Positions 44,220 to 53,900 are shown, counted from the first letter of the stretch. The stretch is DNA of 64,000 bases from Geomonas oryzae (GCF_004117875.1 NZ_RAHW01000002.1:124001-188000), one strand, 5' to 3'. Notes: generated from the letters alone by a model not told the origin. Made by a program: numbers and translations.

Positions 44220-45278
44220 TCAGCTGAGACGCCTGAAAGAGGCGGCCTTGATCACCGCATAAACCTCGTTGCGCGCCTGAATGGCCAGATCGTCCGCGGC
44301 CTGGACCACCACCTCGGCGATCAGGGTCTCGTGGCCGCAGCGCAGCTCCACCCCCACCTTGTTCCCGGACGGGAAGGTGTCCACCACGGTGCATTTCAGA
44401 AGGTTCCTGGCGCTCACCGCCTCCGGGTGGCGCGTGAACAGGATGATGTCGCGCGAGGAGAGCTCGAAGACCGCCATCGGCTCCTCGTCCCCTGCCGAGA
44501 CGAAGAGCTCCTCCAGCCCCCACCGGTACACGTACAGCCCACCCATCTTGCGCAGCTTCTCCAGCTGCAGCACGTTGATGTAACCCACCTGGCTCCCCCC
44601 CATCCGCTCTCGAGCGAGCTCTTCCGGCGACGTCTGCGCCAGCACACGGCCGCCCGCCATGGAGATGACCCGGTCCGTCATGAGCCTGATCTCGAGGAGC
44701 GAGTGCGAGATGAAAAGGTAAGGAATCCCGAACCTTTCACCGGCACGTTTCAGGTAATGGATGATCGGCAGCTTGAGGCCGTCGTCGAGCGCGGAGAGGG
44801 GCTCGTCCATGAGCAGGAGGCGCGGATTGGCCAGGATGGCGCGACCGAGCGCCACGCGCTGACGCTCCCCTCCCGAGAGGCGGTTCACGCCGCGCCCCAG
44901 GAGTTCCCCGAGCTGGAGCACCGACACCAGGGTGGCGAAATCGACGCTGCGCCGCCCTGCCCGGCTCCTTTTGTACCCGTACCTCAAGTTCGCCTCGACG
45001 CTCAGATGCGGGAACAGGCAGGCATCCTGGAAGACGAGCGAGATGCAGCGCCGCTGCGGCGGTACGTTGATCCCCCTCTTGCTGCTGAAGAGGCACTCCC
45101 CGTCCAGCCATATCTCTCCCTCCTCGGGCCTCTCGAGTCCTGCGATCAGCCTGACCAGGGTGGACTTGCCGCTTCCTGAGGCGCCGAAGATGCCGACCTG
45201 GCTACCGGAGGCAGTGCAGTCGAGGTCGAGGTTGAAGGGACCTCCGAAACTCTTGCGCAGGTTGAGACTCAGCTCCAT
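44220..45278 (-). CDS. modC: Molybdate ABC transporter ATP-binding protein ModC
   Basis: A 352-residue ATPase. Walker A GASGSGKSTL, signature LSGGERQRVALGRAI and Walker B LLMDEPLSALD. The C-terminal ~100 residues are TOBE/Mop-like (SARNLLKCTVVDTFPSGN and EVYAVIKAASF), the molybdate-binding regulatory part. It overlaps modB by one base. Molybdate import supplies FeMo-cofactor, which fits the nif cluster in the window. Confidence 0.94.
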   Translation of the reverse strand: MELSLNLRKSFGGPFNLDLDCTASGSQVGIFGASGSGKSTLVRLIAGLERPEEGEIWLDGECLFSSKRGINVPPQRRCISLVFQDACLFPHLSVEANLRYGYKRSRAGRRSVDFATLVSVLQLGELLGRGVNRLSGGERQRVALGRAILANPRLLLMDEPLSALDDGLKLPIIHYLKRAGERFGIPYLFISHSLLEIRLMTDRVISMAGGRVLAQTSPEELARERMGGSQVGYINVLQLEKLRKMGGLYVYRWGLEELFVSAGDEEPMAVFELSSRDIILFTRHPEAVSARNLLKCTVVDTFPSGNKVGVELRCGHETLIAEVVVQAADDLAIQARNEVYAVIKAASFRRLS

Positions 45279-45961
45279 CAGGTCCTCCTTGCCAGGCGCT
45301 TGACGAGCGCCTCGTGGCCGCTAAGCACGAAAACGGAAATGCCTACGGCGACGGCGCACAAAGAAAGGGCGGCCCGCTCACCGCCCGGCGATGATGCGTA
45401 ATCGTAGATGGCGAGCGGAATCGTCTGGGTGCTGCCCGGCATGTTCCCGGCGACGATGATGGTTGCGCCGAATTCACCGAGGCTTCTCGCGAACATGAGG
45501 GACGCGCCGGAGACGACACCGGAGACGGACAAGGGGAGGATCACGGACAGAAGCGTGTCGACGGGCCCGGCTCCCAGGGTGCGCGATGCCTGCACCAGCC
45601 TGCCGTCGATCCCCTCCATGGCGATCCTGATCGATCTGACCAGAAGCGGAAAGCCGACGATGGCCGACGCCAAAACGGCAGCCTTCCAGTTGAAGATGAG
45701 ACGCACGCCGAACAGATCGAGCAGAGGTGCAAGCCAGCCGTTTCTGCCCAGGGAGACCAGCAGCAGGTACCCCATGACGACGGGAGGCAGCGTAAGCGGA
45801 AGGTTGACCAGCACCTCGAGCAGCACCTTGGCCCGGAAGCGGAAGAAGGTCATCAGGTAGGCGTAGAGAAAGCCCAGTGGGAGACTGATCAGGGTCGCCG
45901 TAAGGGCTACCTTGAGGGAGAGGATGATGGCGTCGCAATCGGCACTGCTCAGAAGGGGCAT
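45278..45961 (-). CDS. modB: Molybdate ABC transporter permease ModB
   Basis: A 227-residue permease with about five helices, the QASRTLGAGPVDTLLSVILPLS coupling loop (part: SRTLGAGPVDTLL) and GEFGATIIVAGNMPGSTQTIP at the C-terminal side, which is typical of ModB. It is encoded with modC. No modA (binding protein) gene lies upstream; the 445 bases before it hold only repeats and a terminator, so modA must be elsewhere. Confidence 0.94.
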   Translation of the reverse strand: MPLLSSADCDAIILSLKVALTATLISLPLGFLYAYLMTFFRFRAKVLLEVLVNLPLTLPPVVMGYLLLVSLGRNGWLAPLLDLFGVRLIFNWKAAVLASAIVGFPLLVRSIRIAMEGIDGRLVQASRTLGAGPVDTLLSVILPLSVSGVVSGASLMFARSLGEFGATIIVAGNMPGSTQTIPLAIYDYASSPGGERAALSLCAVAVGISVFVLSGHEALVKRLARRT

Positions 45962-46197
45962 GGCTCACCTCGCTGTGATGGCCATCTTCTAGCAGGTTCC
46001 GTTCCAGATGCAGTAAACGCTGAAACGCCCTTGTTTTCAGGCATCATCGCGCTGCGGAATGAGCGTCCGGGCCTACGCCGCGGGCGTTTGCTGAAATTTA
46101 AAGCAGCAGGATGACGTCGAATGCGCATTGCAGTGCGAAAAGATGCGGCCCCCCCGAGAGACGGATAGATGCCCGCGAAGCGATTTCCTGAGCTCGC

Positions 46198-46277
46198 GCT
46201 CCCCTAATCTGCGAAGGGAGGGCATTAACCGGCCACGGCAAATCCCCCCTATCCCCCCCCTTCGCAAAGGGGGGGAA
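46198..46277. repeat. REP-like repeat (CCCCCCTTCGCAAAGGGGGG type)
   Basis: GCTCCCCTAATCTGCGAAGGGAGG and, opposed, CCCCCCCTTCGCAAAGGGGGGG, separated by ~30 bases that include AAATCCCCCC. Same type as the two copies upstream of draG. Confidence 0.75.
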
Positions 46278-46350
46278 CTCAGGGCTCATCCAGCGCTTCG
46301 TGGGAGGTGAATCCGTAGCGCCAAGGAGAGTCTTTAGAAGATCCAAAGAG

Positions 46351-46382
46351 AAGGGGGCGGCTTCATGTGAGGCCGCCCCCTT
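46351..46382 (-). terminator. Terminator after the chemoreceptor gene
   Basis: AAGGGGGCGGC pairs with GCCGCCCCCTT, an 11-bp stem with a 10-base loop, followed on the minus strand by TCTCTTT. Located 25 bases after the chemoreceptor stop. Confidence 0.8.
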
Positions 46383-46406
46383 TCCTGCTGTAAAATGTCG
46401 GTCGGC

Positions 46407-48056
46407 TCAGCCGGCGAGCGTGAACCGGCTCACGATGCGTTCGAGATCCTTGACGCATCCGGTGAGCTGGGAGGCCTGCCCCGCGCACTGGTTCGCCCCA
46501 TCGGCGGTCCCCTGCACCAGGTCGGTGATCTGCCTTATGTTGCCGCTGATCATCCCGGTGGTCGAGGTCTGCTCCTCGGCAGCCTGGGCGATCTGTACCA
46601 CTTCTCCCGCGACGGCGTTCACCTGCTCCAGGATCTCTTTGAGCGCCGTGCTCGATTTGGTCGCCTCGGCGGTGCCGTTTTCGACCTCGTGCACCCCTTC
46701 CTCCATGGCGGAAACGACCTCCTTGGTATCGGACTGGATCGCCTTGATCATGTCGGCAATTTCCCTCGTCGCCCTGGTGGTCCGCTCGGCAAGGGCCCTC
46801 ACCTCGTCGGCGACGACGGCGAAGCCACGCCCCTGCTCGCCGGCACGGGCCGCCTCGATGGCCGCGTTCAGGGCGAGAAGGTTGGTCTGGTCCGCGATGT
46901 CCTCGATGGTCCCGATGATGAGCCCGATCTGGTCGCTGCGTTCTCCGAGCTGTTCGACGGTCGTGGAAAGCCCTTTTACCCGCTCGGCGATGCGCTGCAT
47001 CACGGTGATGGTGTTGCCTACCACCGACACGCCCGTTTCAGCTATGTCGCTCGTGGTGCGCGAATTGTCCGCTGCGTGTTGGCAGGTCCTCGATATCTCC
47101 TGGGACGTTGCCGCCATCTCTTCGCTGGCGGTGGCGATGGTGACGGTCTCGGTAGCGACGACCCCGGCGTTGCCCGCTATCTGCCCGGAGGCGACCGAGA
47201 GCTGATCCGCAGCGCTGACGAGGGTGGTCGAGGTGGCGTTTATCTGGTGCATCACCTCGGCGAAGCGCTCGACCATCGCCTTCATGGTCTCCATCATCGT
47301 CCTGACGCTCCCCCTCCCCTCTACGGCAACCTGCACGGAAAGATCCCCCCCGGCGATACGCTCGAGGACCGTGGTGCAGGCGGAAAAAGACCCCTGGATG
47401 CTCCTGATGATGAAGAGGCTCAGGAGCACGCAGCCGAGGGTGACCGCGATGCACAGGACGATGAGCACGGCAAGCGAGCGCGACAGCTCGCTGACCGTCG
47501 TTTTTTCCAGGGCGCTCCCCTTGCTGTTGGCGATTTGCACCAGCTTGTCGATGATCGAGCGGTGCTCCTCGTACAGGCCGGTGAGTCTGTTCAAAACTTC
47601 GCCGGCCTTTGAGGCATCGCCCGAGGCGACTGCGGGGAAGAATTCATCCGTCGCGGTGCGGTAAAACTGCTCCGCAGGCCGATAGGAGGACTCAACGAGC
47701 AGGGTCTTCTCCTCGCCCGCGGCAAGCTCCTTGCCCCAGAAGGCGTGGCGCTCTTCGTATTCACCCTTAAGCTCCTTGAAGGATTCCTGCAGTTTTTGCA
47801 GCTTGGCGGGATCGGTCTCACGGGAGGCCTGCAGTACGACGAGGTAGGACTCGATGATGTACTCGGGAGGGGGAAGGATGTCGGCAACGAGATCCTTCCC
47901 CTGGACGATCTGGGCGTAAACAGGGCCGTTAACCTTTACCCTGTTTATGATGGAATGCGCCGTGATGGAAACCAGGATCAGTCCTGCGATAGAGACTGCC
48001 GCCATGGTGACGATCAGTTGCAGAATACTGAACCTTGATATCTTGGACTTGCTCAT
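46407..48056 (-). CDS. Methyl-accepting chemotaxis protein
   Basis: A 549-residue receptor. Membrane helices at ~14-36 and ~193-217 bracket a ~155-residue periplasmic sensor that is mostly helical and starts [33 protein letters not shown] (part: [17 protein letters not shown]), the pattern of many Geobacter receptors with helical-bundle sensors. HAMP follows, then the signalling hairpin tip ([27 protein letters not shown], part: [17 protein letters not shown]). The ligand is unknown. No other che genes are adjacent. Ribosome site AGAGGTAACG. Confidence 0.92.
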   Translation of the reverse strand: MSKSKISRFSILQLIVTMAAVSIAGLILVSITAHSIINRVKVNGPVYAQIVQGKDLVADILPPPEYIIESYLVVLQASRETDPAKLQKLQESFKELKGEYEERHAFWGKELAAGEEKTLLVESSYRPAEQFYRTATDEFFPAVASGDASKAGEVLNRLTGLYEEHRSIIDKLVQIANSKGSALEKTTVSELSRSLAVLIVLCIAVTLGCVLLSLFIIRSIQGSFSACTTVLERIAGGDLSVQVAVEGRGSVRTMMETMKAMVERFAEVMHQINATSTTLVSAADQLSVASGQIAGNAGVVATETVTIATASEEMAATSQEISRTCQHAADNSRTTSDIAETGVSVVGNTITVMQRIAERVKGLSTTVEQLGERSDQIGLIIGTIEDIADQTNLLALNAAIEAARAGEQGRGFAVVADEVRALAERTTRATREIADMIKAIQSDTKEVVSAMEEGVHEVENGTAEATKSSTALKEILEQVNAVAGEVVQIAQAAEEQTSTTGMISGNIRQITDLVQGTADGANQCAGQASQLTGCVKDLERIVSRFTLAG

Positions 48057-48140
48057 CGTTACCTCTCAGAGGGGTTCGTTCACTCCGTCAACCGTTATCG
48101 GCTTCCCTCTGGAGGTGCTTGAGGCAAAAATGCGCTGCTT

Positions 48141-48923
48141 TTACGATGACTGCAGTTGGATCCCTTTCAGAAACGCCAAGGCGGCCTCCTCGCCGACCTC
48201 GGCCGTTATGGCCTCCCTCCCTTTTTGCAGCATCTCGGCGAGCCCCTCGGGACGGTGCGCATCGCTGCCGATGCAGGCATAGAGACCGTGACGCAGAAAC
48301 AGCAGGGCACGCTCCCGGACCTCGTTCCCGTAACGCCCGGCGAAGCTGCCGAGGTTGCCCTGAAACACGCACCCCGCGCGCTTCATCTCCATGATCGTCG
48401 AGTCGTCCGACAGTTCGGGCGTCTTCTGCCACCCCATGACCGAGCATAGCGCTCCATGCAGGCCGTGCTCCCGCACCTGCGGATCGAAGGCGCGGCACCG
48501 CTCCGGATGCGCGATCAAGGGTTCGAGACCGAGCCGGAAGAATCTCTCCACCATGGGGTGCAGCAGTTCGGGGCCGTCCCGAAAGGGGACCTCCACCAGC
48601 ATCCTCCTCTCCTCCGGCCTCGCGTGGACCGATTCGAGCAGCAACTCAGGCAGAAACTCGTCGAGATAGTGTTCGCATCCCGGCAAGAGTCGAAGAGGGA
48701 TGCCGGCGTCGTTTATATGCCCCTGCAGCACGGTCACCGCGCTGGCAACGCGGGAGGGATTATTCTCAAAGCAACCGCGGATCATGTGCGGGGTGCAGAC
48801 TACGGTACCGAACCCGAACTCACTGAGGATCTTTGCGATGGCAATGGACTCTTCGAGATCGGTCGCACCGTCGTCAACGGCAGGCACTATATGGCAGTGA
48901 TAGTCAGTGAAATCTTTCTCCAT
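48141..48923 (-). CDS. PHP-type tyrosine phosphatase, CpsB/YwqE-like
   Basis: A 260-residue metal-dependent phosphatase. DYHCHIVPAVDDGA at the N-terminus, CTPHMIRGCFENN, GCEHYLDEFL, EVPF and IGSDAHRPEG are the PHP metal ligands. Family members dephosphorylate the BY-kinase that controls capsule or EPS chain length. No kinase or EPS gene is adjacent. The start at 48923 (MEKDFTDYH) matches the family N-terminus; the longer frame to 49151 overlaps the divergent hydrogenase gene. Confidence 0.88.
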   Translation of the reverse strand: MEKDFTDYHCHIVPAVDDGATDLEESIAIAKILSEFGFGTVVCTPHMIRGCFENNPSRVASAVTVLQGHINDAGIPLRLLPGCEHYLDEFLPELLLESVHARPEERRMLVEVPFRDGPELLHPMVERFFRLGLEPLIAHPERCRAFDPQVREHGLHGALCSVMGWQKTPELSDDSTIMEMKRAGCVFQGNLGSFAGRYGNEVRERALLFLRHGLYACIGSDAHRPEGLAEMLQKGREAITAEVGEEAALAFLKGIQLQSS

Positions 48924-49081
48924 ATAGTTTCTGTAGCACCTATGCCGGTCGAAGTCAAAAATCGCCGGTAAAAAATACCGTTTCTCCTTGGAACCTGAAC
49001 CTGAAACGCTCGCCGTCGCAGTATGGCACTTGCCTTTGCCTTCTCCGCCGATAAAATTGAGCCTTGTGCAAGGGGGTAAAA

Positions 49082-50056
49082 ATGGAGAAGTCCTTCCTCG
49101 AAGCGACACGGCTAAACGGTTTCCTTGAGAAGCTACGGCTGTTCGGCGCATTGCACGGTCCGACCGTGACCGACGCCGGAGTCACCACCTTCGCCCCCGT
49201 TACCGACCCCGCACAACTCTTAACGGATTACCGCAGGACCCAGATCCCCCCCAAGAAATACCTGCTCCCTTTCAGGGAACAACTCCTGAGCTACCGGGAC
49301 GGGCGCTACGCCGAGCCCGCCGAAGCCCCCCCCGCCATCGTCCTTTTCGCCCTTCATCCCTGCGACCTGGCCGGGATCGCCTACCTGGACCGCGTCTTCC
49401 TCGGCGACAACACCGATCCGGGGTATGCGGCGCGCAGGGCGCGGCTCACCCTGGTCGGCATCTCATGCGAGCCTGACGACTTCTGCTTCTGTTCTGCTCC
49501 TGATGCCGCGGCAAACTGCGACGCATTCCTCGCGACGACCAAGAACGGATACCTCTTCTCAGCGCTTACCGCGCGGGGAGAGGAAATCGCCGCGGCGGCA
49601 GCTGATCTGCTCAGCGCATCCGACGTGTCTCAGCCGGCGGCAGCGCTGCAGTCGGGAACGGGCGTCGCCCCCCAGGACCCGGAACTGCGCTTCTCGGACA
49701 ACCCGCTCTGGCAGAAGTTTGCCGACACCTGCGTCTCATGCGGTGCCTGTTCGGTCTGCTGCCCCACCTGTTACTGTTTCGACGTGCGTGAATACCCCGC
49801 TCTGGACGGCGGGGGCGTGCGCATCAGGGAGTGGGACAATTGCCTCTTCGCAACGCACGGAGAGGTGGCGGGCGCGAACTTCCGCCCCACGCGCCTCGAC
49901 CGCCTGCGCTACCGTTTCCTGCACAAATACTGCGGCTTCACGCCGCTGCAGGGGATCACCTCGTGCGTGGGCTGCGGGCGCTGCAAGGCCGTTTGTCCCG
50001 TCGGCATCGACCTGCGCGAGCTCTTTTGTGCGGCAGGCGGGGAGATGTCGTCATGA
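49082..50056 (+). CDS. hydB: Group 3b [NiFe] hydrogenase/sulfhydrogenase beta subunit
   Basis: A 324-residue Fe-S protein of the HydB/AsrA family. Two 4Fe-4S motifs lie near the C-terminus, CVSCGACSVCCPTC and CVGCGRCKAVCP. It links the NAD(P)H-oxidising gamma subunit to the hydrogenase core, as in Pyrococcus sulfhydrogenase. Its start at 49082 has AAGGGGG. The ATGA overlap with the next gene shows tight coupling of the four-gene operon. Confidence 0.9.
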   Translation: MEKSFLEATRLNGFLEKLRLFGALHGPTVTDAGVTTFAPVTDPAQLLTDYRRTQIPPKKYLLPFREQLLSYRDGRYAEPAEAPPAIVLFALHPCDLAGIAYLDRVFLGDNTDPGYAARRARLTLVGISCEPDDFCFCSAPDAAANCDAFLATTKNGYLFSALTARGEEIAAAAADLLSASDVSQPAAALQSGTGVAPQDPELRFSDNPLWQKFADTCVSCGACSVCCPTCYCFDVREYPALDGGGVRIREWDNCLFATHGEVAGANFRPTRLDRLRYRFLHKYCGFTPLQGITSCVGCGRCKAVCPVGIDLRELFCAAGGEMSS

Positions 50057-50901
50057 GCGAAAGGGTGAGAGACATGCACCTGCCGTTCACCGCGCGTCTT
50101 TTGGAGCGGACCGAACTCACCGAGGATACCGCCCTCTTCCGCATCGCCCCCGAGGAGGCGGCCCTCCCGCAGCTGTCCCGTTTCGTCCCCGGTCAGTTCG
50201 TTCAGATCTCCGTTCCCGGCGCCGGAGAAGTCCCGATCTCGCCCGCCGATCTCCCGGGAGGTGACGGAACGCTTGAACTGTGCGTGCGCCGCGTGGGGCA
50301 CGTGACCGAGCTGTTGCACCAACAGCTCCCGGGTGCACCGCTCGGCATCCGCGGCCCTTTCGGCAACGGATTTCCTCTTAAGGAAATGGCCGGGCATCCC
50401 GTCCTCCTGCTCGCCGGCGGGCTCGGCATCGCTCCGCTGCGCTCCCTTCTCATGCATCTTCTCAGGCACCGCGACCGTTTCGGCGAGATAACCCTGATGT
50501 ACGGAGCCCGCCAGCCGAGGGTCATGCTGTTTCGCGAGGAGCTGGCTGCGCTCGCCGCCCGCGGGGAGATGCGGCTGTACCTCACCGTCGATTTCGCACC
50601 GGAGACGAACGGCATCCAGTCCTGCGCGGTCGGGCTGCTGCCGGATCTCCTGAAGGGGTTCCGCTTCGACGCCGCCGCGACCTACGCCGCGGTGTGCGGT
50701 CCCCCTCCCCTTTACCGCTGCCTCATCGCCGATCTCGAACAGGCGGGGGTGGCGTCGGGACGCATCATGCTGAGCCTCGAACGCAGGATGCGCTGCGGCG
50801 TGGGGCGCTGTTGCCACTGCGGCATCGGGCAGAAACTTTGCTGCGTGGACGGCCCGGTCTTTCGGGCAGGCGAACTGAAAGCGATACCGGAGGCGCTGTG
50901 A
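50053..50901 (+). CDS. hydG: Group 3b hydrogenase gamma subunit (FAD/NAD(P)-binding)
   Basis: A 282-residue flavoprotein of the ferredoxin-NADP reductase fold. FVPGQFVQISVPG and the Rossmann segment LLAGGLGIAPLRSLL bind FAD and NAD(P). Cysteines in CGVGRCCHCGIG near the C-terminus hold a 2Fe-2S cluster. It exchanges electrons with NAD(P)H in the cytoplasm. It overlaps hydB by four bases and the next gene by four bases (GTGA). Confidence 0.9.
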   Translation: MSERVRDMHLPFTARLLERTELTEDTALFRIAPEEAALPQLSRFVPGQFVQISVPGAGEVPISPADLPGGDGTLELCVRRVGHVTELLHQQLPGAPLGIRGPFGNGFPLKEMAGHPVLLLAGGLGIAPLRSLLMHLLRHRDRFGEITLMYGARQPRVMLFREELAALAARGEMRLYLTVDFAPETNGIQSCAVGLLPDLLKGFRFDAAATYAAVCGPPPLYRCLIADLEQAGVASGRIMLSLERRMRCGVGRCCHCGIGQKLCCVDGPVFRAGELKAIPEAL

Positions 50902-51656
50902 AACCTGTAAGGCTCGCCATAGCCGGACTCACCGCCTGCTCCGGCTGCCAGCTCACCCTGCTCAACTGCGAGGACGAACTCGCGGATGTGCTGCGGCGCT
51001 TCGAGCTCGTTTATTTCCCGATGGCGCAAAGCGGCGGCCGCAAGGAAGGACCGTTCGACGCCGCCCTCGTCGAGGGTGCCGTTTCCACTCCGGCAGATCT
51101 CGACATGCTCTTCAGCCTGAGAAACGCGAGCCGCCTGCTCGTGGCGTACGGAACCTGCGCCGCTTTCGGCGGCGTTGCTGCCATGAACAACGGCCAGTCA
51201 ACGAGGGAGGAATTGCTCCGGACCGTGTACGGTGGGCAGGGGAGCCTGCCTGAGAGCTTTGCACCGGCGCCCTTCGGCAACTTCGTGAGCGTTGACTGGA
51301 CCATACGCGGCTGCCCTCCCGAGAAGGATGAGGTCGTGGAACTGCTGGCGGCACTCCTTGCGGGGACCCTCCCGCCGGTTAGGTCCTACCCGGTCTGCAC
51401 CGAGTGCCGCAGCAGGGAAAACCTCTGCCTCCTTTTGGAAAAAGGGGAGTTGTGCCTTGGGCCGGTCATACAGGGGGGGTGCAACGCGCGCTGCCCGGCA
51501 ACGGGCATCGCCTGCGAGGGTTGCCGCGGCCCGGTGCGGGAAGCGAACGTGGCACAGGAGCTGGAATTGCTCCTCGAGCGCGGTTTCGGTCGCGACGAGA
51601 TCGAACGCAGGATGAACAGGTTCAAGCCGGGGTGGGACTATGGGCAGCGTCGTTGA
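50898..51656 (+). CDS. hydD: Group 3b hydrogenase small (delta) subunit
   Basis: A 252-residue small subunit that carries Fe-S clusters next to the NiFe site. GLTACSGCQLTLLNCEDE holds the proximal cluster cysteines; AYGTCAAFGGVAAM, RGCPPEKDEVVELLAALL and the C-terminal CNARCPATGIACEGCRGP give the remaining ones. GTG start. It overlaps hydA by 17 bases. Confidence 0.92.
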   Translation: MKPVRLAIAGLTACSGCQLTLLNCEDELADVLRRFELVYFPMAQSGGRKEGPFDAALVEGAVSTPADLDMLFSLRNASRLLVAYGTCAAFGGVAAMNNGQSTREELLRTVYGGQGSLPESFAPAPFGNFVSVDWTIRGCPPEKDEVVELLAALLAGTLPPVRSYPVCTECRSRENLCLLLEKGELCLGPVIQGGCNARCPATGIACEGCRGPVREANVAQELELLLERGFGRDEIERRMNRFKPGWDYGQRR

Positions 51657-52911
51657 GATAAACCCGTTGACGAGACTCGAAGGGCACGGCAGCGTCAAGG
51701 TCTACCTTGATGGTGCCCGCGTCGAACGGGTGGAGCTGCACCTGAGCGAGTCCCCTCGCCTCTTCGAGGCCCTCCTGGTCGGGAAGAGCTATGCCGAGGT
51801 CCCCGACATCGTCTGCCGCATCTGCTCACTCTGCTCGACGGTGCACAAGGTCACGGCGCTGCTCGCCGTCGAGGACGCTCTCGGCATCGAGGTCTCCGAG
51901 CGGACCTCGCTCACCAGGGAACTCATGCTGAACGGCGCCACGGTCCAGGACCATGCGCTGCACCTGTATTTCCTGGTGCTCCCCGACCTGCTGGGCGTTC
52001 AGGGCGTCGCAGAGCTTGCGGGCACGGCGCCGGAACTTGTCAAGCAGGGACTCGCCGTCAAAAAGGTCGGGAGCCTCATCCAGGAGACGGTCGGGGGGCG
52101 CCTGATCCATCCGGTGAACATCCGCCTTGGCGGGCTGGGACGCGCGATCCCGAAGCATGAACTTACGCAACTAAGAGACGAGCTGCGCCTCGCGCTTCCC
52201 GCCTGCAGGGAGGTCTGCCGACTCTTCAGCACCCCGTTTCCCTTCCCGAGACTCCCGGAGCCCGCCTTTCTCGCCCTCGAGCCGTCCTCGGCTCCGCTCG
52301 CCTCGCGGCGCTTGCGCCTCGGTGGTGACCGCTCCTTCGCCGTAAGGGAATATCGGGAACATGTAGAGGAAACGCTCCTTCCGCACTCCAACGCAAAACT
52401 TTCCAAGGTGATGGGGGTGGATGCGACCGTGGGAGCCCTGGCCCGCCTGCATCACGGACCCGCCTTGAGCGAAGGCGCGCGTGAGATCTTCAAGGCACAC
52501 AGGCATGAACTGATCGGGAAGGACATACGCGGCAACAACCTCGCCCAGGCCATCGAACTCTGCGACGCTGCCGAGCGCGCCCTGGAACTCGTCGAGCGTC
52601 TATTGGAACTGGGAGCCGCCCCCGAAGCCGGCATCGCTGCGGCGCCGCACGGCGGCACGGGAACCGCGGCGTGCGAAGCGCCGCGCGGGGTGCTCATTCA
52701 CAGCTATTCATTCGACGACGCTGGCATTTGCACGCAAGCCGACGTGATCACCCCGACCGCCCTGAACCAGGCGGCGATGGGGCGGGACCTGCTGGCGCTG
52801 GCACGCGGCATGGAGGGCGAAGAAACGGCGCGCATGACCGCCGCGCTCGAACGGCTGATCCGCTGTTACGATCCGTGTATCTCGTGTTCGGTCCACACTT
52901 TCCCACTGTAA
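51640..52911 (+). CDS. hydA: Group 3b [NiFe] hydrogenase large (alpha) subunit
   Basis: A 423-residue catalytic subunit. The nickel ligands are the two CxxC motifs: CRICSLCSTVH (~residue 62) and DPCISCSVHTFPL at the C-terminus. The residues after the last histidine (TFPL) are the short tail expected to be cut by a maturation protease. The set can evolve or oxidise H2 with NAD(P)H, and in some archaea reduces polysulfide. No hyp maturation or protease genes are in the window. Confidence 0.94.
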   Translation: MGSVVEINPLTRLEGHGSVKVYLDGARVERVELHLSESPRLFEALLVGKSYAEVPDIVCRICSLCSTVHKVTALLAVEDALGIEVSERTSLTRELMLNGATVQDHALHLYFLVLPDLLGVQGVAELAGTAPELVKQGLAVKKVGSLIQETVGGRLIHPVNIRLGGLGRAIPKHELTQLRDELRLALPACREVCRLFSTPFPFPRLPEPAFLALEPSSAPLASRRLRLGGDRSFAVREYREHVEETLLPHSNAKLSKVMGVDATVGALARLHHGPALSEGAREIFKAHRHELIGKDIRGNNLAQAIELCDAAERALELVERLLELGAAPEAGIAAAPHGGTGTAACEAPRGVLIHSYSFDDAGICTQADVITPTALNQAAMGRDLLALARGMEGEETARMTAALERLIRCYDPCISCSVHTFPL

Positions 52912-53164
52912 CTTAGGGACCCGGTGCTGACTCGGGGCGCGGTCAGGAAGCAACTTTTGTTGCACCCTGACACGGAACATGACATCCAGGTGAAGGGCAA
53001 CTGTCATACCAACAAGCAATAAAACTGGTCAGACAGGTCCCCGGAGCCGCTATGTCGCGGGGGAAAAGACGGCGAAATAACTGCCGCTTTAAGGGACAGG
53101 CATAACACAAAAAAATGCAGTTTTTCAGCCATTTGCATCAGATGAAATTAATTTCATCTCCATG

Positions 53165-53192
53165 TTGACACTCTCTGGAGCGTTGCTACAAT
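53165..53192 (+). promoter_or_regulatory. Sigma-70-type promoter of a probable RNA gene
   Basis: TTGACA, 16 bases, TACAAT, a near-consensus promoter in a gene-free stretch. Predicted start near 53199. Confidence 0.75.
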
Positions 53193-53198
53193 ACCATC

Positions 53199-53620
53199 AA
53201 GCTTTCGCATGAGAGTGCGAGCCGCTCTGGAATACTCGTAGCGCATCCATTTGGGTCCCTGACTACCTTTTCATCACACTGTCTCTGGTTTCAGACGTGG
53301 TGTGCAAGCCCTCATAGGCAGAGGGAAGCCTGAAGCGTCTCACCGGGGAATGTTGCGACAGAGGTCAGTAATCCAAGTCTTCCCGCACGGTGTTCCGGAG
53401 CAACCAAATTGGCGTTACTGGGAACAACGCTGAAAGCGACTTATCTCATCCGCCAGGCGGTTCGCCGCTTGAAAAAGGGGTGCCAAACGGAAAACTGCTG
53501 CGCGGCGGCACCGACCACGCAGCAACGACCGCGACGCTTCACCGACGGATTGGAAGAAAGTGTTCCGCTTTAACGCCAATGTACGAAAAGGCCCATGGAC
53601 ATCCATGGGCCTTCTTTATT
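53199..53620 (+). ncRNA. Putative structured noncoding RNA (~420 nt)
   Basis: Bounded by a strong promoter and a strong terminator, with no convincing gene between. Several local stems are visible: CGCA/TGCG near 53213-53225, CACAC/GTGTG enclosing GTCT/AGAC around 53277-53310, and CCCTC/GAGGG around 53311-53330. By eye it is not RNase P RNA, tmRNA or a GEMM riboswitch. A 6S RNA-like 5' part cannot be excluded. The upstream stretch 52912-53164 holds one hairpin (GTCAGG...CCTGAC with inner GCAAC/GTTGC, 52939-52972) after the hydrogenase operon and nothing else I recognise. Confidence 0.5.
53588..53613 (+). terminator. Intrinsic terminator of the probable RNA gene
   Basis: AAGGCCCATGG-ACAT-CCATGGGCCTT, a perfect 11-bp stem with a 4-base loop, followed by CTTTATT. 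Confidence 0.9.
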
Positions 53621-53714
53621 AAGTCCTTATAAATCAAAGATATGCGTCACACCCCGCTACAACGCCTCATAAATATAAGTAGTTATATTATCAGGGCAAA
53701 TGTCGCTACCGATA

Positions 53715-53748
53715 TTCCACAAAACCTGTGGAAAACTCTGTGGGAAAA
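53715..53748. other. Three DnaA-box-like sequences
   Basis: TTCCACA, TGTGGAAAA and TGTGGGAAAA within 34 bases, in an AT-rich gap (53630-53880) after the RNA terminator. They resemble DnaA boxes (TTATNCACA) imperfectly. No dnaA, dnaN, gidA or parAB gene is near, so an origin is not supported. Confidence 0.25.
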
Positions 53749-53900
53749 CCTGGCCTGAAGTTTAGAAAGTGGCGTTACCGTCGCTAATGATAGCATTTTG
53801 CCTCTTTTTTAGGCACCACTTTTCCACGTCCACACGGCACAAAAACGGCCGCGACTGGTGAGCCGCGGCGGTCCTTACCATGCACCGCAAGCCTGTACGT

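Larger units (their letters stand above)
45962..46406. other. Gene-free stretch between modB and the chemoreceptor
   Basis: Both neighbours run leftward, so the modB promoter should be here; I found no confident -35/-10, ModE palindrome or molybdenum-cofactor riboswitch core. It contains a REP-like repeat and a terminator, listed separately. Confidence 0.5.

Noticed and set aside
49024-49040. Sigma-54 promoter before the hydrogenase operon (TGGCACT...TTTGCC)
   Set aside because: The GG to GC distance is one base too long, and the -24/-12 spacing is strict.
53390-53632. 80-residue open frame in the gap after the hydrogenase operon
   Set aside because: It reads through the strong terminator at 53588-53613, lacks a ribosome site and has no recognisable sequence.
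53715-53748. Replication origin
   Set aside because: Only three imperfect DnaA-like boxes and none of the usual origin-linked genes nearby.
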